Of a stretch of 7,063 bases of DNA, positions 1 through 6,409 are shown one piece after another. Source of the DNA: Proteobacteria bacterium UBA6729 (GTDB taxonomy: Bacteria > Pseudomonadota > Gammaproteobacteria > Porifericomitales > Porifericomitaceae). The stretch spans positions 1 to 7,063 of the forward strand of contig DKIB01000024.1 in the NCBI GenBank assembly GCA_002454015.1, read 5' to 3'. The notes beneath the pieces are model-generated. The model did no database searches. It was given only the letters and a program-made list of their open reading frames with translations, and was not told where the DNA came from. A program made the translations under genes and the position numbers. Each line of letters starts with the position of its first letter. Positions within the stretch are counted from its first letter, which is position 1.

Positions 1-2
1 TG

Positions 3-1049
3 TCCAATCCACCCTACGGCAAGAACTGGAAGGCCGACCGGGAACGCATGGGTGGCAAAACAGGCATCAGCGACCCACGCTTCATGCTCCAACACGCAGA
101 TGACCCCGAGTACTCCCTGGTGACCCGCTCCAGCGATGGCCAGATGCTGTTCCTGGCCAACCTGCTCTCCAAGATGAAACGCAGAACCAAACTCGGCAGC
201 CGTATCGCAGAAGTCCACAACGGCAGCTCACTCTTCACCGGCAGTGCCGGACAGGGCGAGAGCAACATTCGCCGCTGGATCATCGAGAACGACTGGCTTG
301 AGGCCATCGTCGCCCTGCCCCTGAACATGTTCTACAACACGGGCATTGCCACCTATATATGGGTATTAACCAACCGCAAATCCGCACCACGCAAAGGCAA
401 AATACAGCTCATTGATGCCACCCGGTGGTATCAACCCCTGCGTAAAAACCTGGGCAAGAAGAATTGCGAACTCGGCGAGGCTGATATCCAGCGTATCTGC
501 AAGACCTTCCTCACCTTCAAGCCATCCAGGCAATCCAAAATATTCAAAAACGCCGCATTCGGCTTCTACAAGCTGACCGTGAAGCGCCCCCTGCGCATCG
601 CCGATATTGACCCCAACCGGGTCTACACCCCCAGGGAAATCAAGGCACTCAAGGAAACCCAAAAACGCGCCAAAAACGCGCCTCCCGTCATCAAAAAGAT
701 CCACAAGGCCAGACCAGAGCCGCTCTACGGCCTGTTCCCCACCACCATCCACGGCAAAGCTGCCACAGTCGAGTACGCGCCCGACCCCAAGCTACGCGAC
801 ACCGAACAGGTGCCACTCCTTGAAAAAGGCGGCATCAAGGCCTTCCTCAAACGCGAGGTCCTGCCCTACTCCACCGATGCCTGGTACCTCAAGGACAGCG
901 TCAAGATCGGCTATGAGATCAGCTTCACCTGCTACTTCTACAAACCCCAACCCATGCGCACCCTCCAGGAAATCCGCGCCGACATCCTGGCACTGGAGCA
1001 GGAAGGCGGGGGCCTGCTGGCCGAGGTTATTGGAGAGCCATCCCGATGA
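3..1049 (+). CDS. hsdM: Type I R-M system DNA methyltransferase subunit HsdM (5' partial)
   Basis: This is the C-terminal 348 residues of HsdM; the start lies left of the window. HsdM binds S-adenosylmethionine and methylates adenine N6 within the site chosen by HsdS, normally as an M2S complex. The frame enters with SNPPYG (nt 3-20), the catalytic (N/D)PP(Y/F) motif IV of N6-adenine methyltransferases. It continues with segments I recognise from the family: [50 protein letters not shown], the [15 protein letters not shown] strand and [11 protein letters not shown], then a charged C-terminal region. No frame break is visible. An internal ATG at 48 is not the real start, because motif IV lies upstream of it. 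The stop overlaps the next start (ATGA, 1046-1049), so the two genes are probably translationally coupled. The SAM-binding motif I is out of view, so full integrity is unknown. Because hsdS downstream is broken, this subunit may lack its specificity partner. Confidence 0.93.
   Translation, partial: SNPPYGKNWKADRERMGGKTGISDPRFMLQHADDPEYSLVTRSSDGQMLFLANLLSKMKRRTKLGSRIAEVHNGSSLFTGSAGQGESNIRRWIIENDWLEAIVALPLNMFYNTGIATYIWVLTNRKSAPRKGKIQLIDATRWYQPLRKNLGKKNCELGEADIQRICKTFLTFKPSRQSKIFKNAAFGFYKLTVKRPLRIADIDPNRVYTPREIKALKETQKRAKNAPPVIKKIHKARPEPLYGLFPTTIHGKAATVEYAPDPKLRDTEQVPLLEKGGIKAFLKREVLPYSTDAWYLKDSVKIGYEISFTCYFYKPQPMRTLQEIRADILALEQEGGGLLAEVIGEPSR
1032..1037 (+). promoter_or_regulatory. Ribosome binding site of the DUF262/HNH gene
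   Basis: GGAGAG lies 8 nt before the ATG at 1046, inside the last codons of hsdM. Together with the 4-nt ATGA overlap it supports the chosen start and coupled translation with hsdM. Confidence 0.65.
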
Positions 1050-2842
1050 CAACCCAGCGCTATTCCGTCACCCCACACCCGATTGATACCCTCTTGACCT
1101 GGGTCAAATCCGGGGAGATCGCCATACCCGAGATCCAACGTCCCTTCGTCTGGGACAAGAGCAAGGTGCGAAACCTGCTTGATTCGCTGTACCAGGGTTA
1201 CCCGGTCGGCTACCTGATTGCCTGGCGTAATCCCACGGTAAGATTGAAAGACGGCACGCCCTCTGCCGGTAAACGCATCCTGATCGATGGTCAGCAACGG
1301 GTCACGGCCCTGATGGCAGCGCTACTCGGTCGGGAGGTGCTGACCAAGGACTACAAGAGGGAACGTATCCGCATCGCCTTTCATCCGGGCAAAGAAAAGT
1401 TTGAGGTGCATAATGCCGCTATCGCCAAGGATGCTGCCTGGCTTGGTGATATAGTTGCCGTCTTTGATCCGGGTGCCAGCCTGGTTGAGCTGACCGATAC
1501 CTATGCCGGGAAAAATCCCAACATGGACCGCAAGCACATTTCCAGAATCTTCGAAAAATTACGAGGCATCACCAACAATCATGTTGGCCTGATTGAATTG
1601 GCTGAGAATCTGGACATTGAGACCGTCACCGAGATATTCATCCGGGTAAACTCGGCGGGCACCGAACTGTCTCAAGCAGATTTTGCCATGTCAAAGATCG
1701 CAGTCAATGAAGAGCATGAGGGCAACTTGTTGCGCAAGGCAATTGACTATTTCTGTCACTTGACTGTCGCTCCCGAGATGTACTCCCATATCAAAGAAAC
1801 AGATACGGCCTTCGCGAAGTCAGAGTTCCTGCCCAAAATGAGCTGGCTGAAGGATGTCAACGATGATCTCTATGACCCCACATATACCGATATGCTACGG
1901 GTGGCTTTCACCTCAGAGTTCGGGCGTGGCAAGTTACAGGATCTGGTTGCTATGTTGTCAGGCCGCAACTTTGAAACCATGCAATATGAAGAAGTCATTG
2001 TTGAGCAGTCCTTCACTCAACTAAAAAAAGGTATCCTGACTTTCATGAACAAGACTAATTTTAATCGCTTAACAATGATCTTGCGATCATCGGGATTCCT
2101 GCTCAATCAACTTACCCGTAGTCGAAATGCCATCAACTTTGCCTATATTCTTTACCTGCAAGGACGCACAGAGAACCTTCCTGCGGATGATATTGAGTAC
2201 ATAACCAGACGTTGGTATAGCATGTCAATCCTGACTCGACGTTATTCTGGGAGCCCTGAAACAGCTTTTGATGTTGACATTCGCCAGATCAGAGCACAAG
2301 GCGTAGCATCCTACGCAGCATCAGTGATTGAGAACGAGTTGCCCGCAACCTTCTGGACAGGGATGCTACCACAGTCAATGAACACTTCCTCATCCACCAG
2401 CCCCTACTTTATTGCTTACCAGGCGGCCCAAGTTTATCTGGGAGACAAAGGATTCCTGTCAACCGACATCACGGTGCGAGACCTCTTGCTGAACAGTGGA
2501 GACAAACACCATATATACCCACGCAAATATCTTCAGCGTCAAGGCATGAATCGTGGCCTCTACAATCAGATTGCCAATTTCGTGATCGCTCAAAGTGAGA
2601 TCAATATTGCTATCAGGGACAAGGAACCTGATCACTATTTCAGAGAACTGATCAAACAATGCAAAAACGGCAAGAAACTCTACGGCGGTATTACTGATCT
2701 GGAAGAATTACGAACAAATCTGGAAACCAACTGCATACCCACAAGCATGATTGATGGCACAGTTCCTGACTACAAAGACTTTCTCGCCGAGCGGCGCAAA
2801 CTGATGTCACTCAAGATCAAGACATGGTTTGAATCACTATAA
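1046..2842 (+). CDS. GmrSD-like DUF262 / HNH (DUF1524) nuclease, 598 aa
   Basis: This is a single-chain GmrS-GmrD type protein. The N-terminal DUF262 domain has a ParB-like fold. It shows [10 protein letters not shown] at residues 27-36 and the family hallmark DGQQRVTAL at 81-89, which in GmrSD relatives serves nucleotide binding and hydrolysis. The C-terminal region carries an HNH-type nuclease signature: [12 protein letters not shown] with H488-H489 and P492, followed by N511 (IANF) and N520 (SEIN), typical of DUF1524. Characterised relatives (GmrSD, BrxU, SspE) act against invading DNA, several of them against modified phage DNA; which DNA this one senses cannot be read here. Its size fits the fused family. 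It overlaps hsdM by 4 nt and the hsdS relic by 1 nt (TAATG), so it belongs to the type I operon rather than to a later insertion. The 5' third is GC-rich like hsdM, and the rest becomes more AT-rich. The catalytic motifs look intact, so it is probably functional. The family call is strong and the target is inferred. Confidence 0.9.
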   Translation: MTTQRYSVTPHPIDTLLTWVKSGEIAIPEIQRPFVWDKSKVRNLLDSLYQGYPVGYLIAWRNPTVRLKDGTPSAGKRILIDGQQRVTALMAALLGREVLTKDYKRERIRIAFHPGKEKFEVHNAAIAKDAAWLGDIVAVFDPGASLVELTDTYAGKNPNMDRKHISRIFEKLRGITNNHVGLIELAENLDIETVTEIFIRVNSAGTELSQADFAMSKIAVNEEHEGNLLRKAIDYFCHLTVAPEMYSHIKETDTAFAKSEFLPKMSWLKDVNDDLYDPTYTDMLRVAFTSEFGRGKLQDLVAMLSGRNFETMQYEEVIVEQSFTQLKKGILTFMNKTNFNRLTMILRSSGFLLNQLTRSRNAINFAYILYLQGRTENLPADDIEYITRRWYSMSILTRRYSGSPETAFDVDIRQIRAQGVASYAASVIENELPATFWTGMLPQSMNTSSSTSPYFIAYQAAQVYLGDKGFLSTDITVRDLLLNSGDKHHIYPRKYLQRQGMNRGLYNQIANFVIAQSEINIAIRDKEPDHYFRELIKQCKNGKKLYGGITDLEELRTNLETNCIPTSMIDGTVPDYKDFLAERRKLMSLKIKTWFESL

Positions 2843-3039
2843 TGATCACCGTTCTCAAGCCCTACCCTGCTACGAAGAACTCCAATATTAAATGGTTAGG
2901 AGAAATACCGAGACATTGGGAAGTGTTACGTCTACAGAATGCAGTTGAGATTCGTATCAGCACAGAAGATATTATTGATGCTGATGGAGAATTGCTTCAT
3001 GCTGCTGAACCTGAAGCTGATTATGAAACGATAAAGTAA
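2842..3039 (+). pseudogene. hsdS: Truncated type I specificity subunit HsdS (N-terminal relic, 65 codons)
   Basis: The ORF opens with KPYPATKNSNIKWLGEIPRHWEVLRL, the very characteristic first segment of many HsdS proteins (pattern YPxYKxSxxxWLGxIPxHWE). A short stretch (NAVEIRIS) follows that could still be the start of the first target-recognition domain. The last 25 or so residues, ending in an acidic EPEADYETIK, do not look like HsdS to me, and the frame stops at 3039. Intact HsdS is about 400-450 residues with two recognition domains and two long helices, so more than 85 percent is missing and it cannot recognise DNA. Its ATG overlaps the TAA of the DUF262 gene, with no strong ribosome site, which suggests translational reinitiation. 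darT begins 10 nt after the stop. The relic may still be translated and keep ribosomes moving toward darT. Truncation is seen; deletion at darTG entry or afterwards is inferred. Confidence 0.82.
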
Positions 3040-3049
3040 GTTTTATTCA

Positions 3050-3688
3050 ATGTCAATGCCCAGGAAACCAAAGATATATCACATTGTGCATGTGGATCGG
3101 TTGCCATCTATTCTACAGGATGGTTTTTTGTGGAGTGATGCTGAGACGCAGAGACATGATTCATCCGGAACTTCCATAGGCATGGACGGAATCAAGAAGC
3201 GACGCCTTAATGAATTGAAATTAACCAGCCACCCGGGATTACGGGTAGGAGACTGTGTGCCATTTTACTTTTGTCCACGATCAATCATGCTTTATCTGAT
3301 ATATCAGGGAAATCACCCTGGATTAACCTATCATGGTGGACAAAATCATATTATTCATCTGGAGGCTGATTTGTATAAATCTGTTGATTGGGCTGTTAAA
3401 AATCAGAAGCGTTGGGCTTTTACCTTGTCAAATGCAGGGGCGTCTTTTTTTGAAGATCGATGTGATTTGTCAAGACTTCCTGAAATCGACTGGATAGCTG
3501 TTCAGGCAACTGACTGGCGAGGGCATAAAGATGGCAAGCAGGCAGAATTCCTGATGGAGGAATGTTTTCCGTGGCAGTTGGTAGAGCGTATTGGAGTACA
3601 CTCCTCAAAGATCTGTCAAAGAGTGACTGGTGTGCTGGCTACGGGATGCCGTATATGTGTTACAATAGAGAGTAATTGGTATTACTGA
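3050..3688 (+). CDS. darT: DarT-family DNA ADP-ribosyltransferase toxin (DUF4433), 212 aa
   Basis: DarT uses NAD+ to ADP-ribosylate thymidine in single-stranded DNA, which blocks replication. It is the toxin of the DarTG system, with anti-phage activity known in the family. Recognisable features are IYHIVHVDRLPSILQDG (9-25), an early NAD-pocket histidine region; the basic KKRRL (49-53), whose arginine probably matches the NAD-binding arginine of studied DarTs; VPFYFCPRSIMLY (70-82), the most diagnostic motif; and KQAEFL (163-168), where E166 is the likely catalytic glutamate. FPWQLVERIGV (173-183) and a C-terminal WYY also fit the family. The length is normal for the family. ATG codons at 3050 and 3056 are both possible and neither has a good ribosome site, so the toxin may be weakly translated. 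darG starts 11 nt after the stop, the usual toxin-antitoxin order. The gene is clearly more AT-rich than hsdM. All key residues are present, so it should be active. Confidence 0.95.
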   Translation: MSMPRKPKIYHIVHVDRLPSILQDGFLWSDAETQRHDSSGTSIGMDGIKKRRLNELKLTSHPGLRVGDCVPFYFCPRSIMLYLIYQGNHPGLTYHGGQNHIIHLEADLYKSVDWAVKNQKRWAFTLSNAGASFFEDRCDLSRLPEIDWIAVQATDWRGHKDGKQAEFLMEECFPWQLVERIGVHSSKICQRVTGVLATGCRICVTIESNWYY

Positions 3689-3690
3689 GG
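3686..3690 (+). promoter_or_regulatory. Ribosome binding site deciding the darG start
   Basis: TGAGG overlaps the darT stop codon (TGA 3686-3688) and sits 9 nt before the ATG at 3700. It favours that ATG over the in-frame TTG at 3676. Ribosomes ending darT would be placed directly on the antitoxin start, consistent with coupled synthesis of toxin and antitoxin. Confidence 0.55.
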
Positions 3691-3699
3691 TTCGTCGCG

Positions 3700-4743
3700 A
3701 TGATCAAGTATAGAAGTGGAAATATTCTGGAGGAAGGAGCTGAGGCACTTGTAAATACAGTCAACTGTGTTGGCGTCATGGGTCGTGGTATTGCATTGCA
3801 ATTCAGGAAGGCGTTTCCAGGGAACTTCAAGGTCTATGCTGAAGCTTGCAAGCGGAGGCTGGTTAAACCCGGAAAGATGTTCCTGTACGAAACAGGCCAA
3901 TCAGTACACCCACGCTATATTATCAACTTTCCTACCAAGCGACATTGGCGTGGTGGCAGTCATATGGAAGATATTGATGCTGGACTCAAGGACTTGGTAG
4001 AGGTTATCCGTACTCGTAATATTCGATCAATTGCTCTCCCTCCGTTGGGATGTGGCTTGGGAGGGTTGGATTGGAATGAGGTCAGATCGCACATTGAAGA
4101 TGTGATGGCAATATTGGAGGATGTGCAAATTATTGTTTATAAGCCTTCAGATGCTCCTATAGCAGATACAGAGCATGTGCAAGGGGTCTTGAGAATGACT
4201 GCTGGTAGAGCAGCTCTGGTTACCTTGATGCGTCGCTATCTGAATGGTCTGCTTGATCCCTCAATTTCACTACTGGAGGTGCATAAATTGATGTATTTTC
4301 TGCAGGAGGCAGGTGAGCCCTTGCACCTGAAATATCAAAAGGCATATTATGGGCCTTATGCAGAAAATTTGCGCCATGTGTTGAGTGCAATTGAGGGCAG
4401 TCTTGTGTCTGGCTACGATGATGGTGGTGATGAGCCTTATAAAGAACTTGAGCTGATGCCTGGTGCGGTGGAAGATGCGGAAGATTTTCTTGATGGTCAT
4501 GAGCATACACTTGCCCGGTTTGATAGAGTGTCCAATCTTGTAGATGGGTTTGAATCTCCTGTGGGATTGGAGCTGCTCTCTACAGTGCACTGGGTGTTCA
4601 AGGAGGAAGGTGCTCGTTCCAGAATTGATATCGTGGAGCAGGTTCATGGATGGAGTAAGCACAAGCGACAATTTACAGAACGCCAGATTGGATTGGCAAT
4701 TCGTGTGCTGGAACAAAAGGGCTGGATGGATCTCGGGAAATGA
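3700..4743 (+). CDS. darG: DarG antitoxin: macrodomain DNA ADP-ribosyl glycohydrolase, 347 aa
   Basis: DarG removes ADP-ribose from thymidine in DNA and also binds DarT. The N-terminal macrodomain spans about residues 1-150: MIKYRSGNIL, NTVNCVGVMGRGIA (19-32, ADP-ribose loop), KVYAEAC, NFPTKRHWR (77-84, with K80 at the position of the lysine reported as important in DarG), and LPPLGCGLGGLDW (113-125, second ligand loop). A second domain (about 160-347) has the LEVHKLMYFLQEAGEPLHL and KAYYGPYAENLRHVL blocks typical of DarG C-termini, which inhibit the toxin by direct binding. Residues 239-268 are very acidic. I start at ATG 3700 rather than TTG 3676 because homology begins at MIKYRSGNIL and a TGAGG ribosome site fits; the longer form would add eight residues. 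It lies 11 nt after darT and 31 nt before the hsdR relic. It appears complete, so the pair is likely a working module. Confidence 0.95.
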   Translation: MIKYRSGNILEEGAEALVNTVNCVGVMGRGIALQFRKAFPGNFKVYAEACKRRLVKPGKMFLYETGQSVHPRYIINFPTKRHWRGGSHMEDIDAGLKDLVEVIRTRNIRSIALPPLGCGLGGLDWNEVRSHIEDVMAILEDVQIIVYKPSDAPIADTEHVQGVLRMTAGRAALVTLMRRYLNGLLDPSISLLEVHKLMYFLQEAGEPLHLKYQKAYYGPYAENLRHVLSAIEGSLVSGYDDGGDEPYKELELMPGAVEDAEDFLDGHEHTLARFDRVSNLVDGFESPVGLELLSTVHWVFKEEGARSRIDIVEQVHGWSKHKRQFTERQIGLAIRVLEQKGWMDLGK

Positions 4744-4749
4744 TAACTC

Positions 4750-4764
4750 CCCTGCCCTGCAGGG
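4750..4764 (+). other. Small hairpin overlapping the hsdR ribosome site
   Basis: CCCTG (4750-4754) can pair with CAGGG (4760-4764) around a 5-nt loop that repeats CCCTG; positions 4755-4764 also form the perfect palindrome CCCTGCAGGG. The 3' arm overlaps the AGGGAAG ribosome site of the hsdR relic (4761-4767, 7 nt before ATG 4775). It lies just after the darG stop, so it could shade hsdR translation. It has no T-tract, so it is not a classic terminator. Confidence 0.3.
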
Positions 4765-4774
4765 AAGAATAGCA

Positions 4775-5140
4775 ATGGCCACTGATACTTCTGAGCGTGG
4801 TCTGGAGCGGTGGATCTGTACGGCGTTGACGGGCTGTCCCTGTGACCCGGCGGGTATAGGTGAGATGGTGGAGCCCCCTGCCCGCTATGGGGGTGTAGGT
4901 TGGGTCTGTGGTAACCCACGGGATTATGATCGGGATTATTGTGTGGATCTGGTGCAGCTGTCGGCCTTCCTGAGGGCAACTCAGCTGGAGCTTGCCGAGC
5001 CATTGAGGCTGGATGGGTCCCACACAGCGCAGGGTTTTGGCTCGTTTACGAGGGGAAATCTCCAAACGTGGGGGGTGTACTGCGTTCTGGTCTGTAAGCA
5101 TGGGGCGCACAGTCTGGAGTTGTTCCAGGGCACAGCATCG
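4775..5140 (+). pseudogene. hsdR: hsdR relic: N-terminal fragment of type I restriction subunit, frameshifted
   Basis: Translation from ATG 4775 (ribosome site AGGGAAG at 4761-4767) gives MATDTSERGLERWICTALTG, then GWVCGNPRDYDRDYCVDL and QLSAFLRATQ, which I recognise as the conserved beginning of a large HsdR family. HsdR is the ATP-driven translocase/nuclease of type I systems, about 1000 residues. After LRLD (to 5014) the matching continuation TQRRVLARLRGEISKRG is in the frame starting at 5013. The next piece, VLRSGL (about 5077-5094), is in a third frame after a six-G run (5070-5075) and ends at an in-frame TAA (5095-5097). KHGAHSLELFQGTAS (5096-5140) is then back in the first frame. Three frame changes therefore occur within about 85 nt. 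After 5140 the similarity disappears, so the nuclease active site, all helicase motifs and the C-terminus are absent. The gene is dead; a short N-terminal peptide may still be made. Confidence 0.85.
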
Positions 5141-5153
5141 GTTTGTGTACCGG

Positions 5154-5390
5154 ATGGTTGGTATACCTGTGGCATTGCCCATCCTGTTCTGGGTACTTCT
5201 GGATCACTCCGGACAACTCGGCAAGATTGAGGGCATGTCTACCGCACTGCAGACCGTAGTTGCCAATCAGTCTGCTCAGGCAGGTATGGTAAGGGCTGCT
5301 CCGGGCTCGGTGCGTTGCTTTTGGTGGTGGCGGCTACAAAAGCGTAGTAGACTGGCGGCATGGGCACCTTTGAAAAACTTGAGCATGTAG
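5154..5390 (+). other. Short hydrophobic ORF after the hsdR breakpoint, unrecognised
   Basis: From ATG 5154 a 78-residue frame begins MVGIPVALPILFWVLLDHSG, a plausible single membrane-spanning segment. QLGKIEG and a polar stretch (ALQTVVANQSAQ) follow, then a tail rich in W and R that looks like non-coding sequence read by chance. The first 45 or so residues have the look of a small membrane protein (one helix, then a coil-like part). I see no ribosome site, and the frame overlaps the start of the ankyrin-like gene by 31 nt. It may be the remnant of a gene joined to the hsdR relic by a deletion, or a chance ORF. Nothing else is visible in 5141-5359: no tRNA, clear promoter, or terminal repeats of an insertion sequence. 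Confidence 0.25.
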
Positions 5391-6394
5391 GGACTGCCCT
5401 GGAGGCTATCAGGGCAAGGGATATTGATAAATTGCTGGATGCGTTCTATCAGTTCCCCGAGGGTCTGGATGCGGGCTACGATAATTCAGCATTGCTGGTA
5501 GCCGCGGTGCGCTGTGACTTCCTGCCCGGCATCTACGCCTGTATCGCTCGTGGCGCAGATGTCAATGCCGGTGCAGGGGCAGCGTCCCTGGCGGCCCTTG
5601 AGTCGGGTCATATCACTGGGGGTTCCCGTAATTTTAGCGGCCTGAAGCATCTGGTATCCGTGTTTTCTGCGGATCCCAATGGTGCTGGTGGGGAGCTGGC
5701 TTATCAGGTAGTCAAGCGGGGGACCGCAGAGATTCTGCGGAGTCTGATGCCCCGTCTGGACATCGCCAGGGTTGGTGGCGTAAAGCGGCTGAGCGAGATG
5801 ATGCTGGTGGCACTGCAGGAGCGCTCTAACAGGACCGCGACAGTGATGGTGCATCTGTTGGTGGAGGGGGGTGCCCGGTTTATGCCGGAGGCGATGGGCA
5901 GCTATGCGTACAGGGCTTGCCGAAAGGGCCTGATCGGCCTGGTGGGAGACTTTCTGCGCTCGGGCATGAATCCCAATCTGCCCCCCAATACCACGAAATT
6001 GCTGATGGGGGAACCCCCCACCCAAAGCAAGTGCCTGCTCTCTGCCGCCATGCAATGCGGGTCAAAGGCCAAGCGGGTAGCGATTACGGAGATGTTGATT
6101 GACAGTGGTTCCTTTGATATTGACGCTGAGGCCCGGAAGATGGCGGCAAAGTGCGGGGACAAGATCCTGGTACAGCGCCTGGACATGATCTCGGCGGCGG
6201 GGATGAAGCCGCCTGCAGACACCCTGTCCAATGTTTCGGACAAGCACACCGCCGGGCTGTTGGGCAGGCCGGCAAAAAAGACAGGCGGACGGAAATCCGA
6301 TCAGGAGGTTGAGGCCGATTTGATTGCAGAGGTTGAAAGGTACAGGCAACAGCGGCCGGATGATGAGGAACTGGAAAAGACCACGTACAAATGA
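5360..6394 (+). CDS. Ankyrin-like repeat protein of unknown function, 344 aa
   Basis: I do not recognise a named family. The protein has diverged ankyrin-like repeats. The clearest is residues 42-70 (NSALLVAAVRCDF, then CIARGADVNA), matching the ankyrin pattern of two helices and a GADVN turn. Weaker units are near 94-108 (LKHLVSVFSADPN), 146-175 (ending LLVEGGARF), 183-206 (RACRKGLIGLVGDFLRSGMNPN) and 240-255 (AITEMLIDSGSFDID). The last 45 or so residues are charged and rich in K, R, D and E, with no repeat. No signal peptide or membrane segment is seen, so a cytoplasmic binding protein is likely. Codon use favours G/C in third positions like the flanking chromosomal genes, which supports a real frame. 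The start is uncertain: ATG 5360 has only a weak GGCGG-like site upstream. It ends 15 nt from the convergent M48 gene. Partner and role are unknown; a defence role is only suggested by position. Confidence 0.7.
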   Translation: MGTFEKLEHVGTALEAIRARDIDKLLDAFYQFPEGLDAGYDNSALLVAAVRCDFLPGIYACIARGADVNAGAGAASLAALESGHITGGSRNFSGLKHLVSVFSADPNGAGGELAYQVVKRGTAEILRSLMPRLDIARVGGVKRLSEMMLVALQERSNRTATVMVHLLVEGGARFMPEAMGSYAYRACRKGLIGLVGDFLRSGMNPNLPPNTTKLLMGEPPTQSKCLLSAAMQCGSKAKRVAITEMLIDSGSFDIDAEARKMAAKCGDKILVQRLDMISAAGMKPPADTLSNVSDKHTAGLLGRPAKKTGGRKSDQEVEADLIAEVERYRQQRPDDEELEKTTYK

Positions 6395-6409
6395 CTGCCC
6401 TGCCAGTGG

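Noticed and set aside
607..1086. 159-codon plus-strand frame inside hsdM, rich in S, P, T and R
   Set aside because: Out-of-frame reading of a conserved gene; the composition is typical of a shadow frame.
2992..3026. TTGCTT ... TTATGA as a promoter for darT inside the hsdS relic
   Set aside because: The spacing of 23 nt between the two boxes is too long, and both are weak matches.
3676..3699. TTG at 3676 as an upstream start for darG
   Set aside because: It adds eight residues outside the family start and overlaps darT; the ATG at 3700 has a fitting ribosome site and matches the usual DarG beginning.
4270..4782. 170-codon open frame on the minus strand opposite darG
   Set aside because: It lies antisense to a gene with clear macrodomain motifs, and its translation shows no family pattern.
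6007..6019. GGGGG-AA-CCCCCC inverted repeat
   Set aside because: It is inside the ankyrin-like coding frame (codons for G-E-P-P), its loop is too short, and it has no T-tract, so it is not a terminator.
5486..6055. 189-codon open frame on the minus strand opposite the ankyrin-like gene
   Set aside because: Rich in H, Q and G with no domain pattern, while the plus-strand frame shows ankyrin-like units. It is a by-product of GC-rich codon use.
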